A stretch of 64,000 bases of DNA, taken from the NCBI GenBank assembly GCA_035771175.1, contig CM069603.1:22420286-22484285 (forward strand). Reading direction: 5' to 3'. Position 1 is the first letter of the stretch, and each line of letters opens with the position of its first letter. The DNA comes from Paratinospora sagittata (lineage: Eukaryota > Streptophyta > Magnoliopsida > Ranunculales > Menispermaceae). Shown here piece by piece: positions 49,403 through 62,700 of the stretch. The notes under the pieces were generated by a model. That model worked only from the letters and a program-made list of their open reading frames with translations. It was not told the DNA's origin and searched no databases. A program made the position numbers and the translations under genes.

Positions 49403-52400
49403 GTGTTTTGAGTCAATGAAATGGTTCTTTAGTGTCAAAATATTAATTTTTCAAAAATAAGGCTATCCAGCAATTGGCACGTCTTAGACTAAAATTTAAT
49501 ATTTCTAACGAGAAAAATGTGGGTACTTCTGCTTGCTCGATTTTTCTATTCCTTCACAGTTTTGCAAGGTTATCTTAATTGAAATATTCTCTAGTAACAC
49601 CTAGATGATTCCCATTATCTCGCACGCCCAAAAAACTTTAGATTGAACAATGTTTTGAATTCAAATCATTTTGTAGTACTCCTGCTCTTTAACCTTCAAT
49701 TTCAAATTTTATAAAACACTCATTCTCTGATTTTCAAAAATACAACACGCACGATATTTGCAAGTTAGATTGAGCTTTTCGAAGAGTTTTTCAAGAGAAG
49801 AAAGTAATGATTCTTCCCTTTGCAAAAAAAAGGCTTCGAATTGAATCAAAATTGCAATCTGTCTTGATGTTCAGCTAGTTCTTCATTTTATCCCTTGTGT
49901 GCTAAGATTTGCAGAGGCTATCCATTGTTTAAAACTCTAAGTATATGAATTGGTCTCGGTAAGATAACACATCAAAAAGGAACACATCACCTATTTTGCG
50001 TCAAGAACACATCAAACAATAGCTTTCGAATTCTACAATGGTCAAGCTCGAAGAACGAAGACTATCTCATGTCTAATGCATTAGTTTGATCTCTGGTGTG
50101 TAGGGTAACCCCTCGATCAATCTCAGCACTAAAACTCTGAAAATTGCAAAGTCTTCAAAATCACTTTCGATATAGTATTTCATTTTGAAAAAAATGTTTT
50201 CTGAAAGGTTTTAATCATAATTTAAATGAGTTTTGAATTATTTAAAAGTGTTTAATCTTATATCAAAGTGTTTTGTGTCAATGAAATGGTTCTTTAGTGT
50301 CAAAATATTAATTTTTCAAAAATAAGGCTGTCCACCAATTTGCACGTCTTAGACTAAAATCTGATATTTCTAACGAGAAAAATGTGGGCACTTCTGCTTG
50401 CTCGATTTTTCTATTCCTTCACAGTTTTGCCAGGTTATATTAATTGAAATATTCTCTAGTAACACCTAGAAGATTCCCATTGTCTCGCACGCCCAAAAAA
50501 CTTTAGATTGAACAATGTTTTTAATTCAAATCATTTTGTTGTACTCTTTCTCTTTAACCTTCAACTTCAAATTTTATAAAACACTCATTCTCTGATTTTC
50601 AAAAATACAACACGCACGTTATTTGCAAGTTAGATTGAGCTTTTCGAAGAGTTTTTCAAGAGAAGAAAGTAATGATTCTTGCTTTTGCAAAAAAAAGGCT
50701 TCGAATTGAATCAAAATTTCAATCTGTCTTGATGTTCAGCTAGTTCTTCATTTTATCCCTTGTGTGCTAATATTTGCAGAGGCTATCCATTGTTTATAAG
50801 TATCTGAAGTGGTCCCGGTAAGATAACACATGAAAAAGGAACACATCACCTGTTTTGCATCAAGAACACATCAAACAATAGCTTTCGAATTCTACAAAGA
50901 TCAAGCTCGAAGAACGAAGACATATCTCATGTCTAATGCATTAGTTTGATCTCTGGTGTGTAGCGTAACCCCTCGATCAATCTCAGCACTAAAACTATGA
51001 AAATTGCAAAGTCTTCAAAATCACTTTCGATATAGTATTCCGTTTTGAAAAAAATGTTTTCCGAAAGGTTTTAATCATAATTTTAATGAGTTTTGAATTA
51101 TTTAAAAGTGTTTAATCTTATATCAAAGTGTTTTGAGTCAATGAAATGGTTCTTTAGTGTCAAAATATTAATTTTTCAAAAATAAGGCTATCCACCAATT
51201 TGCACGTCTTACACTAAAATTTGATATTTCTAACGAGAAAAATGTGGCCACTTCTGCTTGCTCGATTTTTCTATTCCTTCACAGTTTTGCCAGGTTATCT
51301 TAATTGAAATATTCTCGAGTAACACCTAGATGATTCCCATTGTCTCGCACGCCCAAAAAACTTTAGATTGAATAATGTTTTGAATTCTAATCATTTTTTA
51401 GTACTCTTGCTCTTTAACCTTCAACTTCAAATTTTATAAAACACTCATTCTCTGTTTTCAAAAATACAACACGCACGATATTTGCAAGTTAGGTTGAGCT
51501 TTTCGAAGAGTTTTTCAAGAGAAGAAAGTAATGATTCTTGCCTTTGCAAAAAAAGGCTTCGAATTGAATCAAAATTGCAATCTGTCTTGATGTTCAGCTA
51601 GTTCTTCATTTTATCCCTTGTGTGCTAAGATTTGCAGAGGCTATCCATTGTTTAAAACTCTAAGTATATGAATTGGTCTCGGTAAGATAACACATCAAAA
51701 AGGAACACATCACCTATTTTGCGTCAAGAACACATCAAACAATAGCTTTCGAATTCTACAATGGTCAAGCTCGAAGAACGAAGACTATCTCATGTCTAAT
51801 GCATTAGTTTGATCTCTGGTGTGTAGGGTAACCCCTCGATCAATCTCAGCACTAAAACTCTGAAAATTGCAAAGTCTTCAAAATCACTTTCGATATAGTA
51901 TTTCATTTTGAAAAAAATGTTTTCTGAAAGGTTTTAATCATAATTTAAATGAGTTTTGAATTATTTAAAAGTGTTTAATCTTATATCAAAGTGTTTTGTG
52001 TCAATGAAATGGTTCTTTAGTGTCAAAATATTAATTTTTCAAAAATAAGGCTGTCCACCAATTTGCACGTCTTAGACTAAAATCTGATATTTCTAACGAG
52101 AAAAATGTGGGCACTTCTGCTTGCTCGATTTTTCTATTCCTTCACAGTTTTGCCAGGTTATATTAATTGAAATATTCTCTAGTAACACCTAGAAGATTCC
52201 CATTGTCTCGCACGCCCAAAAAACTTTAGATTGAACAATGTTTTTAATTCAAATCATTTTGTTGTACTCTTTCTCTTTAACCTTCAACTTCAAATTTTAT
52301 AAAACACTCATTCTCTGATTTTCAAAAATACAACACGCACGTTATTTGCAAGTTAGATTGAGCTTTTCGAAGAGTTTTTCAAGAGAAGAAAGTAATGATT

Positions 52401-53715
52401 CTTGCTTTTGCAAAAAAAAGGCTTCGAATTGAATCAAAATTTCAATCTGTCTTGATGTTCAGCTAGTTCTTCATTTTATCCCTTGTGTGCTAATATTTGC
52501 AGAGGCTATCCATTGTTTATAAGTATCTGAAGTGGTCCCGGTAAGATAACACATGAAAAAGGAACACATCACCTGTTTTGCATCAAGAACACATCAAACA
52601 ATAGCTTTCGAATTCTACAAAGATCAAGCTCGAAGAACGAAGACATATCTCATGTCTAATGCATTAGTTTGATCTCTGGTGTGTAGCGTAACCCCTCGAT
52701 CAATCTCAGCACTAAAACTATGAAAATTGCAAAGTCTTCAAAATCACTTTCGATATAGTATTCCGTTTTGAAAAAAATGTTTTCCGAAAGGTTTTAATCA
52801 TAATTTTAATGAGTTTTGAATTATTTAAAAGTGTTTAATCTTATATCAAAGTGTTTTGAGTCAATGAAATGGTTCTTTAGTGTCAAAATATTAATTTTTC
52901 AAAAATAAGGCTATCCACCAATTTGCACGTCTTACACAAAAATTTGATATTTCTAACGAGAAAAATGTGGGCACTTCTGCTTGCTCGATTTTTCTATTCC
53001 TTCACAGTTTTGCCAGGTTATCTTAATTGAAATATTCTCGAGTAACACCTAGATGATTCCCATTGTCTCGCACGCCCAAAAAACTTTAGATTGAATAATG
53101 TTTTGAATTCTAATCATTTTTTAGTACTCTTGCTCTTTAACCTTCAACTTCAAATTTTATAAAACACTCATTCTCTGTTTTCAAAAATACAACACGCACG
53201 ATATTTGCAAGTTAGGTTGAGCTTTTCGAAGAGTTTTTCAAGAGAAGAAAGTAATGATTCTTGCCTTTGCAAAAAAAGGCTTCGAATTGAATGAAAATTG
53301 CAATCTGCCCTGATGTTCAGCTAGGTTCTTCATTTTATCCCTTGTGTGCTAAGATTTGCAGAGGCTATCCCTTGTTTAAAACTCTAAGTTTATGAAGTGG
53401 TCTCGGTAAGATAACACATCAAAAAGGAACACATCACCTGTTTTGCATCAAGAACACATCAAACAACAACTTTCGAATTCTACAAAGATCAAGCTCGAAG
53501 AATGAAGACATATCTCATGTTTAACGCATTAGTTTGATCTCTGGTGTGTAGGGTAACCCCTCGATCAATCTTAGCACTAAAACTCTGAAAATTGCAAAGT
53601 CTTCAAAATCACTTTCGATATAGTATTTCATTTTGACAAAAATGTTTTCCGAATGGTTTTAATCATAATTTTAAGGAGTTTTGAATTATTTAAAAGTGTT
53701 TATTCTTGTATCAAA
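49403..53715 (+). repeat. Two-monomer higher-order repeat, 1723 bp, tandem duplicate (copies 59-63)
   Basis: Starts are 49403 (865), 50268 (860), 51128 (863), 51991 (860) and 52851 (865). Copies 60-61 and 62-63 are near-identical at a 1723-bp offset. Shared rare features are GGCTGTCCACC, TTTTTAATTCAAATC, TGGTCCCGG, AAAACTATGAAAA, ATTCTCGAGTAAC, TTCTCTGTTTTC (two bases lost) and GTTAGGTTGAGC. The duplicate begins in the second half of copy 59 (after about 49830) and ends near 53290, where copy 63 switches to CTGCCCTGATG. I saw only two internal differences: GTGGCCACTT against GTGGGCACTT, and CACTAAAA against CACAAAAA. Confidence 0.9.
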
Positions 53716-56700
53716 GTGTTTTGAGTCAATGAAATGGTTGTTTAGTGTCAAAATATTAATTTTTCAAAAATAAGGCTATCCAGCAATTGGCACGTCTTAG
53801 ACTAAAATTTAATATTTCTAACGAGAAAAATGTGGGTACTTCTGCTTGCTCGATTTTTCTATTCCTTCACAGTTTTGCAAGGTTATCTTAATTGAAATAT
53901 TCTCTAGTAACACCTAGATGATTCCCATTATATCGCACGCCCAAAAACTTTAGATTGAACAATGTTTTGAATTCAAATCATTTTGTAGTACTCTTGCTCT
54001 TTAACCTTCAATTTCAAATTTTATAAAACACTCATTCTCTGATTTTCAAAAATACAACACGCACGATATTTGCAAGTTAGATTGAGCTTTTCGAAGAGTT
54101 TTTCAAGAGAAGAAAGTAATGATTCTTGCCTTTGCAAAAAAAGGCTTCGAATTGAATCAAAATTGCAATCTGTCTTGATGTTCAGCTAGTTCTTCATTTT
54201 ATCCCTTGTGTGCTAAGATTTGCAGAGGCTATCCATTGTTTAAAACTCTAAGTATATGAAGTGGTCTCGGTAAGATAACACATCAAAAAGGAACACATCA
54301 CCTGTTTTGCGTCAAGAACACATCAAACAATAGCTTTCGAATTCTACAATGGTCAAGCTCGAAGAACGAAGACTATCTCATGTCTAATCCATTAGTTTGA
54401 TCTCTGGTGTGTAGGGTAACCCCTCGATCAATCTCAGCACTAAAACTCTGAAAATTGCAAAGTCTTCAAAATCACTTTCGATATAGTATTCCGTTTTGAA
54501 AAAAATGTTTTCCGAAAGGTTTTAATCATAATTTTAATGAGTTTTGAATTATTTAAAAGTGTTTAATCTTATATCAAAGTGTTTTGAGTTAATGAAATGG
54601 TTCTTTAGTGTCAAAATATTAATTTTTCAAAAATAAGGCTATCCAACAATTTGCACGTCTTACACTAAAATTTGATATTTCTAACGAGAAAAATGTGGGC
54701 ACTTCTGCTTGCTAGATTTTTCTATTCCTTCACCGTTTTGCCAGGTTATCTTAATTGAAATATTCTCTAGTAACACCTAGATGATTCCCATTTTCTCGCA
54801 CGCCCAAAAAACTTTACATTGAACAATGTTTTGAATTCAAATCATTTTGTAGTACTGTCGCTCTTTAACCTTCAACTTCAAATTTTATAAACCATTCATT
54901 CTCTGATTTTCAAAAATTCAACACGCACGATATTTGCAAGTTAGATTGAGCTTTTTGAAGAGTTTTTCAAGAGAAGAAAGTAATGATTCTTGCCTTTGCA
55001 AAAAAAGGCTTCGAATTGAATCAAAATTGCAATCTGCCCTGATGTTCAGCTAGGTTCTTCATTTTATCCCTTGTGTGCTAAGATTTGCAGAGGCTATCCC
55101 TTGTTTAAAACTCTAAGTATATGAAGTGGTCTCGGTAAGATAACACATCAAAAAGGAACACATCACCTGTTTTGCATCAAGAACACATCAAACAACAACT
55201 TTCGAATTCTACAAAGATCAAGCTCGAAGAACGAAGACATATCTCATGTTTAACGCATTAGTTTGATCTCTGGTGTGTAGGGTAACCCCTCGATCAATCT
55301 CAGCACTAAAACTCTGAAAATTGCAAAGTCTTCAAAATCACTTTCGATATAGTATTTCATTTTGACAAAAATGTTTTCCGAATGGTTTTAATCATAATTT
55401 TAATGAGTTTTGAATTATTTAAAAGTGTTTATTCTTGTATCAAAGTGTTTTGAGTCAATGAAATGGTTCTTTAGTGTCAAAATATTAATTTTTCAAAAAT
55501 AAGGCTATCCAGCAATTGGCACGTCTTGGACTAAAATTTAATATTTCTAACGAGAAAAATGTGGGTACTTCTGCTTGCTCGATTTTTCTATTCCTTCACA
55601 GTTTTGCAAGGTTATCTTAATTGAAATATTCTCTAGTAACACCTAGATGATTCCCATTATCTCGCACGCCCAAAAAACTTTAGATTGAACAATGTTTTGA
55701 ATTCAAATCATTTTGTAGTACTCTTGCTCTTTAACCTTCAACTTCAAATTTTATAAAACACTTATTCTCTGATTTTCAAAAATACAACACGCACGATATT
55801 TGCAAGTTAGATTGAGCTTTTCGAAGAGTTTTTCAAGAGAAGAAAGTAATGATTCTTGCCTTTGCAAAAAAAGGCTTCGAATTGAATCAAAATTGCAATC
55901 TGTCTTGATGTTCAGCTAGTTCTTCATTTAATCCCTTGTGTGGTAAGATTTGCAGAGGCTATCCATTGTTTAAAACTCTAAGTATATGGAGTGGTCTCGG
56001 TAAGATAACACATCAAAAAGGAACACATCACCTGTTTTGCGTCAAGAACACATCAAACAATACCTTTCGAATTCTACAATGGTCAAGCTCGAAGAACGAA
56101 GACTATCTCATGTCTAATGCATTAGTTTGATCTCTGGTGTGTAGGGTAACCCCTCGATCAATCTCAGCACTAAAACTCTGAAAATTGCAAAGTCTTCAAA
56201 ATCACTTTCGATATAGTATTTCATTTTGAAAAAAATGTTTTCTGAAAGGTTTTAATCATAATTTAAATGAGTTTTGAATTATTTAAAAGTGTTTAATCTT
56301 ATATCAAAGTGTTTTGTGTCGATGAAATGGTTCTTTAGTGTCAAAATATTAATTTTTCAAAAATAAGGCTGTCCACCAATTTGCACGTCTTAGACTAAAA
56401 TCTGATATTTCTAACGAGAAAAATGTGGGCACTTCTGCTTGCTCGATTTTTCTATTCCTTCACAGTTTTGCCAGGTTATATTAATTGAAATATTTTCTAG
56501 TAACACCTAGAAGATTCCCATTGTCTCGCACGCCCAAAAAACTTTAGATTGAACAATGTTTTTAATTCAAATCATTTTGTTGTACTCTTTCTCTTTAACC
56601 TTCAACTTCAAATTTTATAAAACACTCATTCTCTGATTTTCAAAAATACAACACGCACGTTATTTGCAAGTTAGATTGAGCATTTCGAAGAGTTTTTCAA

Positions 56701-59700
56701 GAGAAGAAAGTAATGATTCTTGCCTTTGCAAAAAAAAGGCTTCGAATTGAATCAAAATTTCAATCTGTCTTGATGTTCAGCTAGTTCTTCATTTTATCCC
56801 TTGTGTGCTAATATTTGCAGAGGCTATCCATTGTTTATAAGTATCTGAAGTGGTCTCGGTAAGATAACACATGAAAAAGGAACACATCACCTGTTTTGCA
56901 TCAAGAACACATCAAACAATAGCTTTCGAATTCTACAAAGATCAAGCTCGAAGAACGAAGACATATCTCATGTCTAATGCATTAGTTTGATCTCTGGTGT
57001 GTAGCGTAACCCCTCGATCAATCTCACCACTAAAACTCTGAAAATTGCAAAGTCTTCAAAATCACTTTCGATATAGTATTCCGTTTTGAAAAAAATGTTT
57101 TCCGAAAGGTTTTAATCATAATTTTAATGAGTTTTGAATTATTTAAAAGTGTTTAATCTTATATCAAAGTGGTTTGAGTTAATGAAATGGTTCTTTAGTG
57201 TCAAAATATTAATTTTTCAAAAATAAGGCTATCCAACAATTTGCACGTCTTACACTAAAATTTGATATTTCTAACGAGAAAAATGTGGGCACTTCTGCTT
57301 GCTCGATTTTTCTATTCCTTCACAGTTTTGCCAGGTTATCTTAATTGAAATATTCTCTAGTAACACCTAGATGATTCCCATTTTCTCGCACGCCCAAAAA
57401 ACTTTAGATTGAACAATGTTTTGAATTCAAATCATTTTGTAGTACTGTCGCTCTTTAACCTTCAACTTCAAATTTTATAAAACACTCATTCTCTGATTTT
57501 CAAAAATTCAACACGCACGATATTTGCAAGTTAGATTGAGCTTTTTGAAGAGTTTTTCAAGAGAAGAAAGTAATGATTCTTGCCTTTGCAAAAAAAGGCT
57601 TCGAATTGAATCAAAATTGCAATCTGCCCTGATGTTCAGCTAGGTTCTTCATTTTATCCCTTGTGTGCTAAGATTTGCAGAGGCTATCCCTTGTTTAAAA
57701 CTCTAAGTATATGAAGTGGTCTCGGTAAGATAACACATCAAAAAGGAACACATCACCTGTTTTGCATCAAGAACACATCAAACAACAACTTTCGAATTCT
57801 ACAAAGATCAAGCTCGAAGAACGAAGACATATCTCATGTTTAACGCATTAGTTTGATCTCTGGTGTGTAGGGTAACCCCTCGATCAATCTCAGCACTAAA
57901 ACTCTGAAAATTGCAAAGTCTTCAAAATCACTTTCGATATAGTATTTCATTTTGACAAAAATGTTTTCCGAATGGTTTTAATCATAATTTTAATGAGTTT
58001 TGAATTATTTAAAAGTGTTTATTCTTGTATCAAAGTGTTTTGAGTCAATGAAATGGTTCTTTAGTCTCAAAATATTAATTTTTCAAAAATAAGGCTATCC
58101 AGCAATTGGCACGTCTTGGACTAAAATTTAATATTTCTAACGAGAAAAATGTGGGTACTTCTGCTTGCTCGATTTTTCTATTCCTTCACAGTTTTGCAAG
58201 GTTATCTTAATTGAAATATTCTCTAGTAACACCTAGATGATTCCCATTATCTCGCACGCCCAAAAAACTTTAGATTGAACAATGTTTTGAATTCAAATCA
58301 TTTTGTAGTACTCTTGCTCTTTAACCTTCAATTTCAAATTTTATAAAACACTCATTCTCTGATTTTCAAAAATACATCACGCACGATATTTGCAAGTTAG
58401 ATTGAGCTTTTCGAAGAGTTTTTCAAGAGAAGAAAGTAGTGATTCTTGCCTTTGCAAAAAAAGGCTTCGAATTGAATCAAAATTGCAATCTGTCTTGATG
58501 TTCAGCTAGTTCTTCATTTTATCCCTTGTGTGCTAAGATTTGCAGAGGCTATCCATTGTTTAAAACTCTAAGTATATGAAGTGGTCTCGGTAAGATAACA
58601 CATCAAAAAGGAACACATCACCTGTTTTGCGTCAAGAACACATCAAACAATAGCTTTGGAATTCTACAATGGTCAAGCTCGAAGAACGAAGACATATCTC
58701 ATGTCTAATGCATTAGTTTGATCTTTGGTGTGTAGGGTAACCGCTCGATCACTCTCAGCACTAAAACTCTGAAAATTGCAAAGTCTTCAAAATCACTTTC
58801 GATATAGTATTTCATTTTGAAAAAAATGTTTTCTGAAAGGTTTTAATCCTAATTTTAATGAGTTTTAAATTATTTAAAAGTGTATAATCTTATATCAAAG
58901 TGTTTTGAGTCAATGAAATGGTTCTTTAGTGTCAAAATATTAATTTTTCAAAAATAAGGCTATCCAGCAATTTGCACGTCTTAGACTAAAATCTTATATT
59001 TCTAACGAGAAAAATGTGGGCACTTCTACTTGCTCGATTTTTCTATTCCTTCACAGTTTTGCCAGGTTATATTAATTGAAATATTCTCTAGTAACACCTA
59101 GAAGATTCCCATTGTCTCGCACGCCCAAAAAACTTTAGATTGAACAATGTTTTGAATTCAAATCATTTTGTAGTACTCTTGCTCTTTAACCTTCAACTTC
59201 AAATTTTATAAAACACTCATTCTCTGATTTTCAAAAATACAACACGCACGATATTTGCAAGTTAGATTGAGCTTTTCGAAGACTTTTTCAAGAGAAGAAA
59301 GTAATGATTCTTGCCTTTGCAAAAAAAAAGGCTTCGAATTGAATCAAAATTTCAATCTGTCTTGATGTTCAGCTAGTTCTTCATTTTATCCCTTGTGTGC
59401 TAATATTTGCAGAGGCTATCCATTCTTTATAAGTATCTGAAGTGGTCTCGGTAAGATAACACATGAAAAAGGAACACATCACCTGTTTTGCGTCAAGAAC
59501 CCATCAAACAATAGCTTTCGAATTCTACACAGATCAAGCTCGAAGAACGAAGACATATCTCATGTTTAACGCATTAGTTTGATCTCTGGTGTGTAGGGTA
59601 ACCCCTCGATCAATCTCAGCACTAAAACTCTGAAAATTGCAAAGTCTTCAAAATCACTTTTGATATAGTATTTCATTTTTACAAAAATGTTTTCCGAAAG

Positions 59701-59760
59701 GTTTTAATCATAATTTTAAAGAGTTTTGAATTATTTAAAAGTGTTTATTCTTATATCAAA
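53716..59760 (+). repeat. Three-monomer higher-order repeat, about 2590 bp (copies 64-70)
   Basis: Starts are 53716, 54579, 55445, 56309, 57169, 58035 and 58900; lengths are 863, 866, 864, 860, 866, 865 and 861 bp. Copies 65 and 68 share GAGTTAATGAAATGG, TACTGTCGCTC and CCGAATGGTTTT. Copies 66 and 69 share CTTGGACTAAAATTTAAT, GTGGGTACTTC and TTTTGCAAGG. Both pairs are exactly 2590 bp apart. Copies 67 and 70 both have the 6-bp deletion but otherwise differ. Copy 64 is a third member of the TTTTGCAAGG type, two copies before 66, so the repeat grew out of a mixed two- and three-copy pattern. Confidence 0.83.
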
Positions 59761-62700
59761 GTGTTTTGAGTCAATGTAATGGTTCTTTAGTGTCAAAATA
59801 TTAATTTTTCAAAAATAAGGCTATCCAGCAATTGGCACGTCTTAGACTAAAATCTGATATTTCTAACGAGAAAAATGTGGGCACTTCTGCTTGCTCGATT
59901 TTTCTATTCCTTCACAGTTTTGCCAGGTTATCTTAATCGAAATATTCTCTAGTAACACCTAGATGATTCCCATTGTCTCGCACGCCCAAAAAACTTTAGA
60001 TTGAACAATGTTTTGAATTCAAATCATTTTGTACTACTCTTGCTCTTTAACCTTCAACTTCAAATTTTATAAAACACTAATTCTCTGATTTTCAAAAATT
60101 CAACACGCACGATATTTGCAAGTTAGATTGAGCTTTTCGAAGAGTTTTTCAAGAGAAGAAAGTAATGATTCTTGCCTTTGCAAAAAAAGGCTTCGAATTG
60201 ATTCAAAATTGCAATCTGTCTTGATGTTCAGCTAGTTCTTCATTTTATCCCTTGTGTGCTAAGATTTGCAGAGGCTATCCATTGTTTAAAACTCTAAGTA
60301 TATGAAGTGGTCTAGGTAAGATAACACATCAAAAAGGAACACATCACCTGTTTTGCGTCAAGAACCCATCAAACAATAGCTTTCGAATTCTACAAAGATC
60401 AAGCTCGAAGAACGAAGACATATCTCATGTCTAATGCATTAGTTTGATCTTTGGTGTGTAGGGTAACCGCTCGATCACTCTCAGCACTAAAACTCTGAAA
60501 ATTGCAAAGTCTTCAAAATCACTTTCGATATAGTATTTCATTTTGAAAAAAATGTTTTCTGAAAGGTTTTAATCCTAATTTTAATGAGTTTTGAATTATT
60601 TAAAAGTGTTTAATCTTATATCAAAGTGTTTTGAGTCAATGAAATGGTTCTTTAGTGTCAAAATATTAATTTTTCAAAAATAAGGCTATCCAGCAATTTG
60701 CACGTCTTAGACTAAAATCTTATATTTCTAACGAGAAAAATGTGGGCACTTCTGCTTGCTCGATTTTTTCTATTCCGTCACAGTTTTGCAGGTTATCTTA
60801 ATTGAAATATTCTCTAGTAACACCTAGATGATTCCCATTGTCTCGCACGCCCAAAAAACTTTAGATTGAACAATGTTTTGAATTCAAATCATTTTTTAGT
60901 ACTCTTGCTCTTTAACCTTCAACTTCAAATTTTATAAAACACTAATTCTCTGATTTTCAAAAATTCAACACGGACGATATTTGCAAGTTAGATTGAGCTT
61001 TTCGAAGAGTTTTTCAAGAGAAGAAAGTAATGATTCTTGCCTTTGCAAAAAAAAGGCTTCGAATTGAATCAAAATTGCAATCTGTCTTGATGTTCAGCTA
61101 GTTCTTCATTTTATCCCTTGTGTGCTAAGATTTGCAGAGGCTATCCATTATTTTAAACTCTAAGTATATGAAGTTGTCTCGGTAAGATAGCACATCAAAA
61201 AGAAACACATCACCTGTTTTACATCAAGAACACATCAAACAATAGCTTTCGAATTCTACAAAGATCAAGCTCGAAGAACGAAGACATATCTCATGTCTAA
61301 TGCATTAGTTTGACTTCTGGTGTGTAGGGTAACCCCTCGATCAACTCAGCACTAAAACTCTGAAAATTGCAAAGTCTTCAAAATCACTTTCGGTATAGTA
61401 TTTCATTTTGAAAAAAATTATTTTATGAAAGTTTTTAATCATAATTTTAATGAGTTTTCAATTATTTAAAAGTGTTTAATCTTATATCAAAGTGGTATGA
61501 GTCAATGAAATGGTTCTTTAGTGTCAAAATATTAATTTTTCAAAAATAAGGCTATCCAGCAATTTTCACGTCTTAGACTAAAATCTGATATTTCTAACGA
61601 GAAAAATGTAGGCACTTCTCCTTGCTCAATTTTTCTGTTCCTTCACAGTTTTGCCAGGTTATCTTAATCGAAATATTCTCTAGTAACACCTAGATGATTC
61701 CCATTGTCTCGCACGCCCAAAAAACTTTAGATTGAACAATGTTTTGAATTCAAATCATTTTGTACTACTCTTGCTCTTTAACCTTCAACTTCAAATTTTA
61801 TAAAACACTCATTCTCTGATTTTCAAAAATACAACACGCACGATATTTGCAAGTTAGATTGAGCTTTTCGAATAGTTTTTCAAGAGAAGAAAGTAATGAT
61901 TCTTGCCTTTGCAAAAAAAGGCTTCGAATTGAATCAAAATTGCAATCTGTCTTGATGTTCAGCTAGTTCTTCATTTTATCCCTTGTGTGCTAAGATTTGC
62001 AGAGGCTATCCATTGTTTAAAACTCTAAGTATATGAAGTGGTCTCGATAAGATAACACATAAAAAATGAACACATCACCTGTTTTGCATCAAGAACACAT
62101 CAAACAATAGCTTTCGAATTCTACAAAGATCAAGCTCGAAGAACGAAGCCATATCTCATGTCTAATGCATTAGTTTGATCTCTGGTGTGTAGGGTAACCC
62201 CTCAATCAATCTCAGCACTAAAACTCTGAAAATTGCAAAGTCTTCAAAATCACTTTCGATATAGTATTTCATTTTGAAAAAAATGTTTTCTGAAAGGTTT
62301 TAATCATAATTTTAATGAATTTTGAAATATTTAAAAGTGTTTAATCTTATTTCAAAGTGTTTTGAGTCAATGAAATGGTTCTTTAGTGTCAAAATATTAA
62401 TTTTTCAAAAATAAGGCTATCCAGCAATTTGCACGTCTTAGACTAAAATCTTATATTTCTAACGAGAAAAATGTGGGCACTTCTGCTAGCTCGATTTTTC
62501 TATTCCTTCATAGTTTTGCCAGGTTATCTTAATTGAAATATTCTCTAGTAACACCTAGTGATTCCCATTGTCTCGCACGCCCAAAAAACTTTAGATTGAA
62601 CAATGTTTTGAATTCAAATCATTTTTTAGCACTCTTGCTCTTTAACCTTCAACTTCAAATTTTATAAAACACTCATTCTCTGATTTTCAAAAATTCAACA

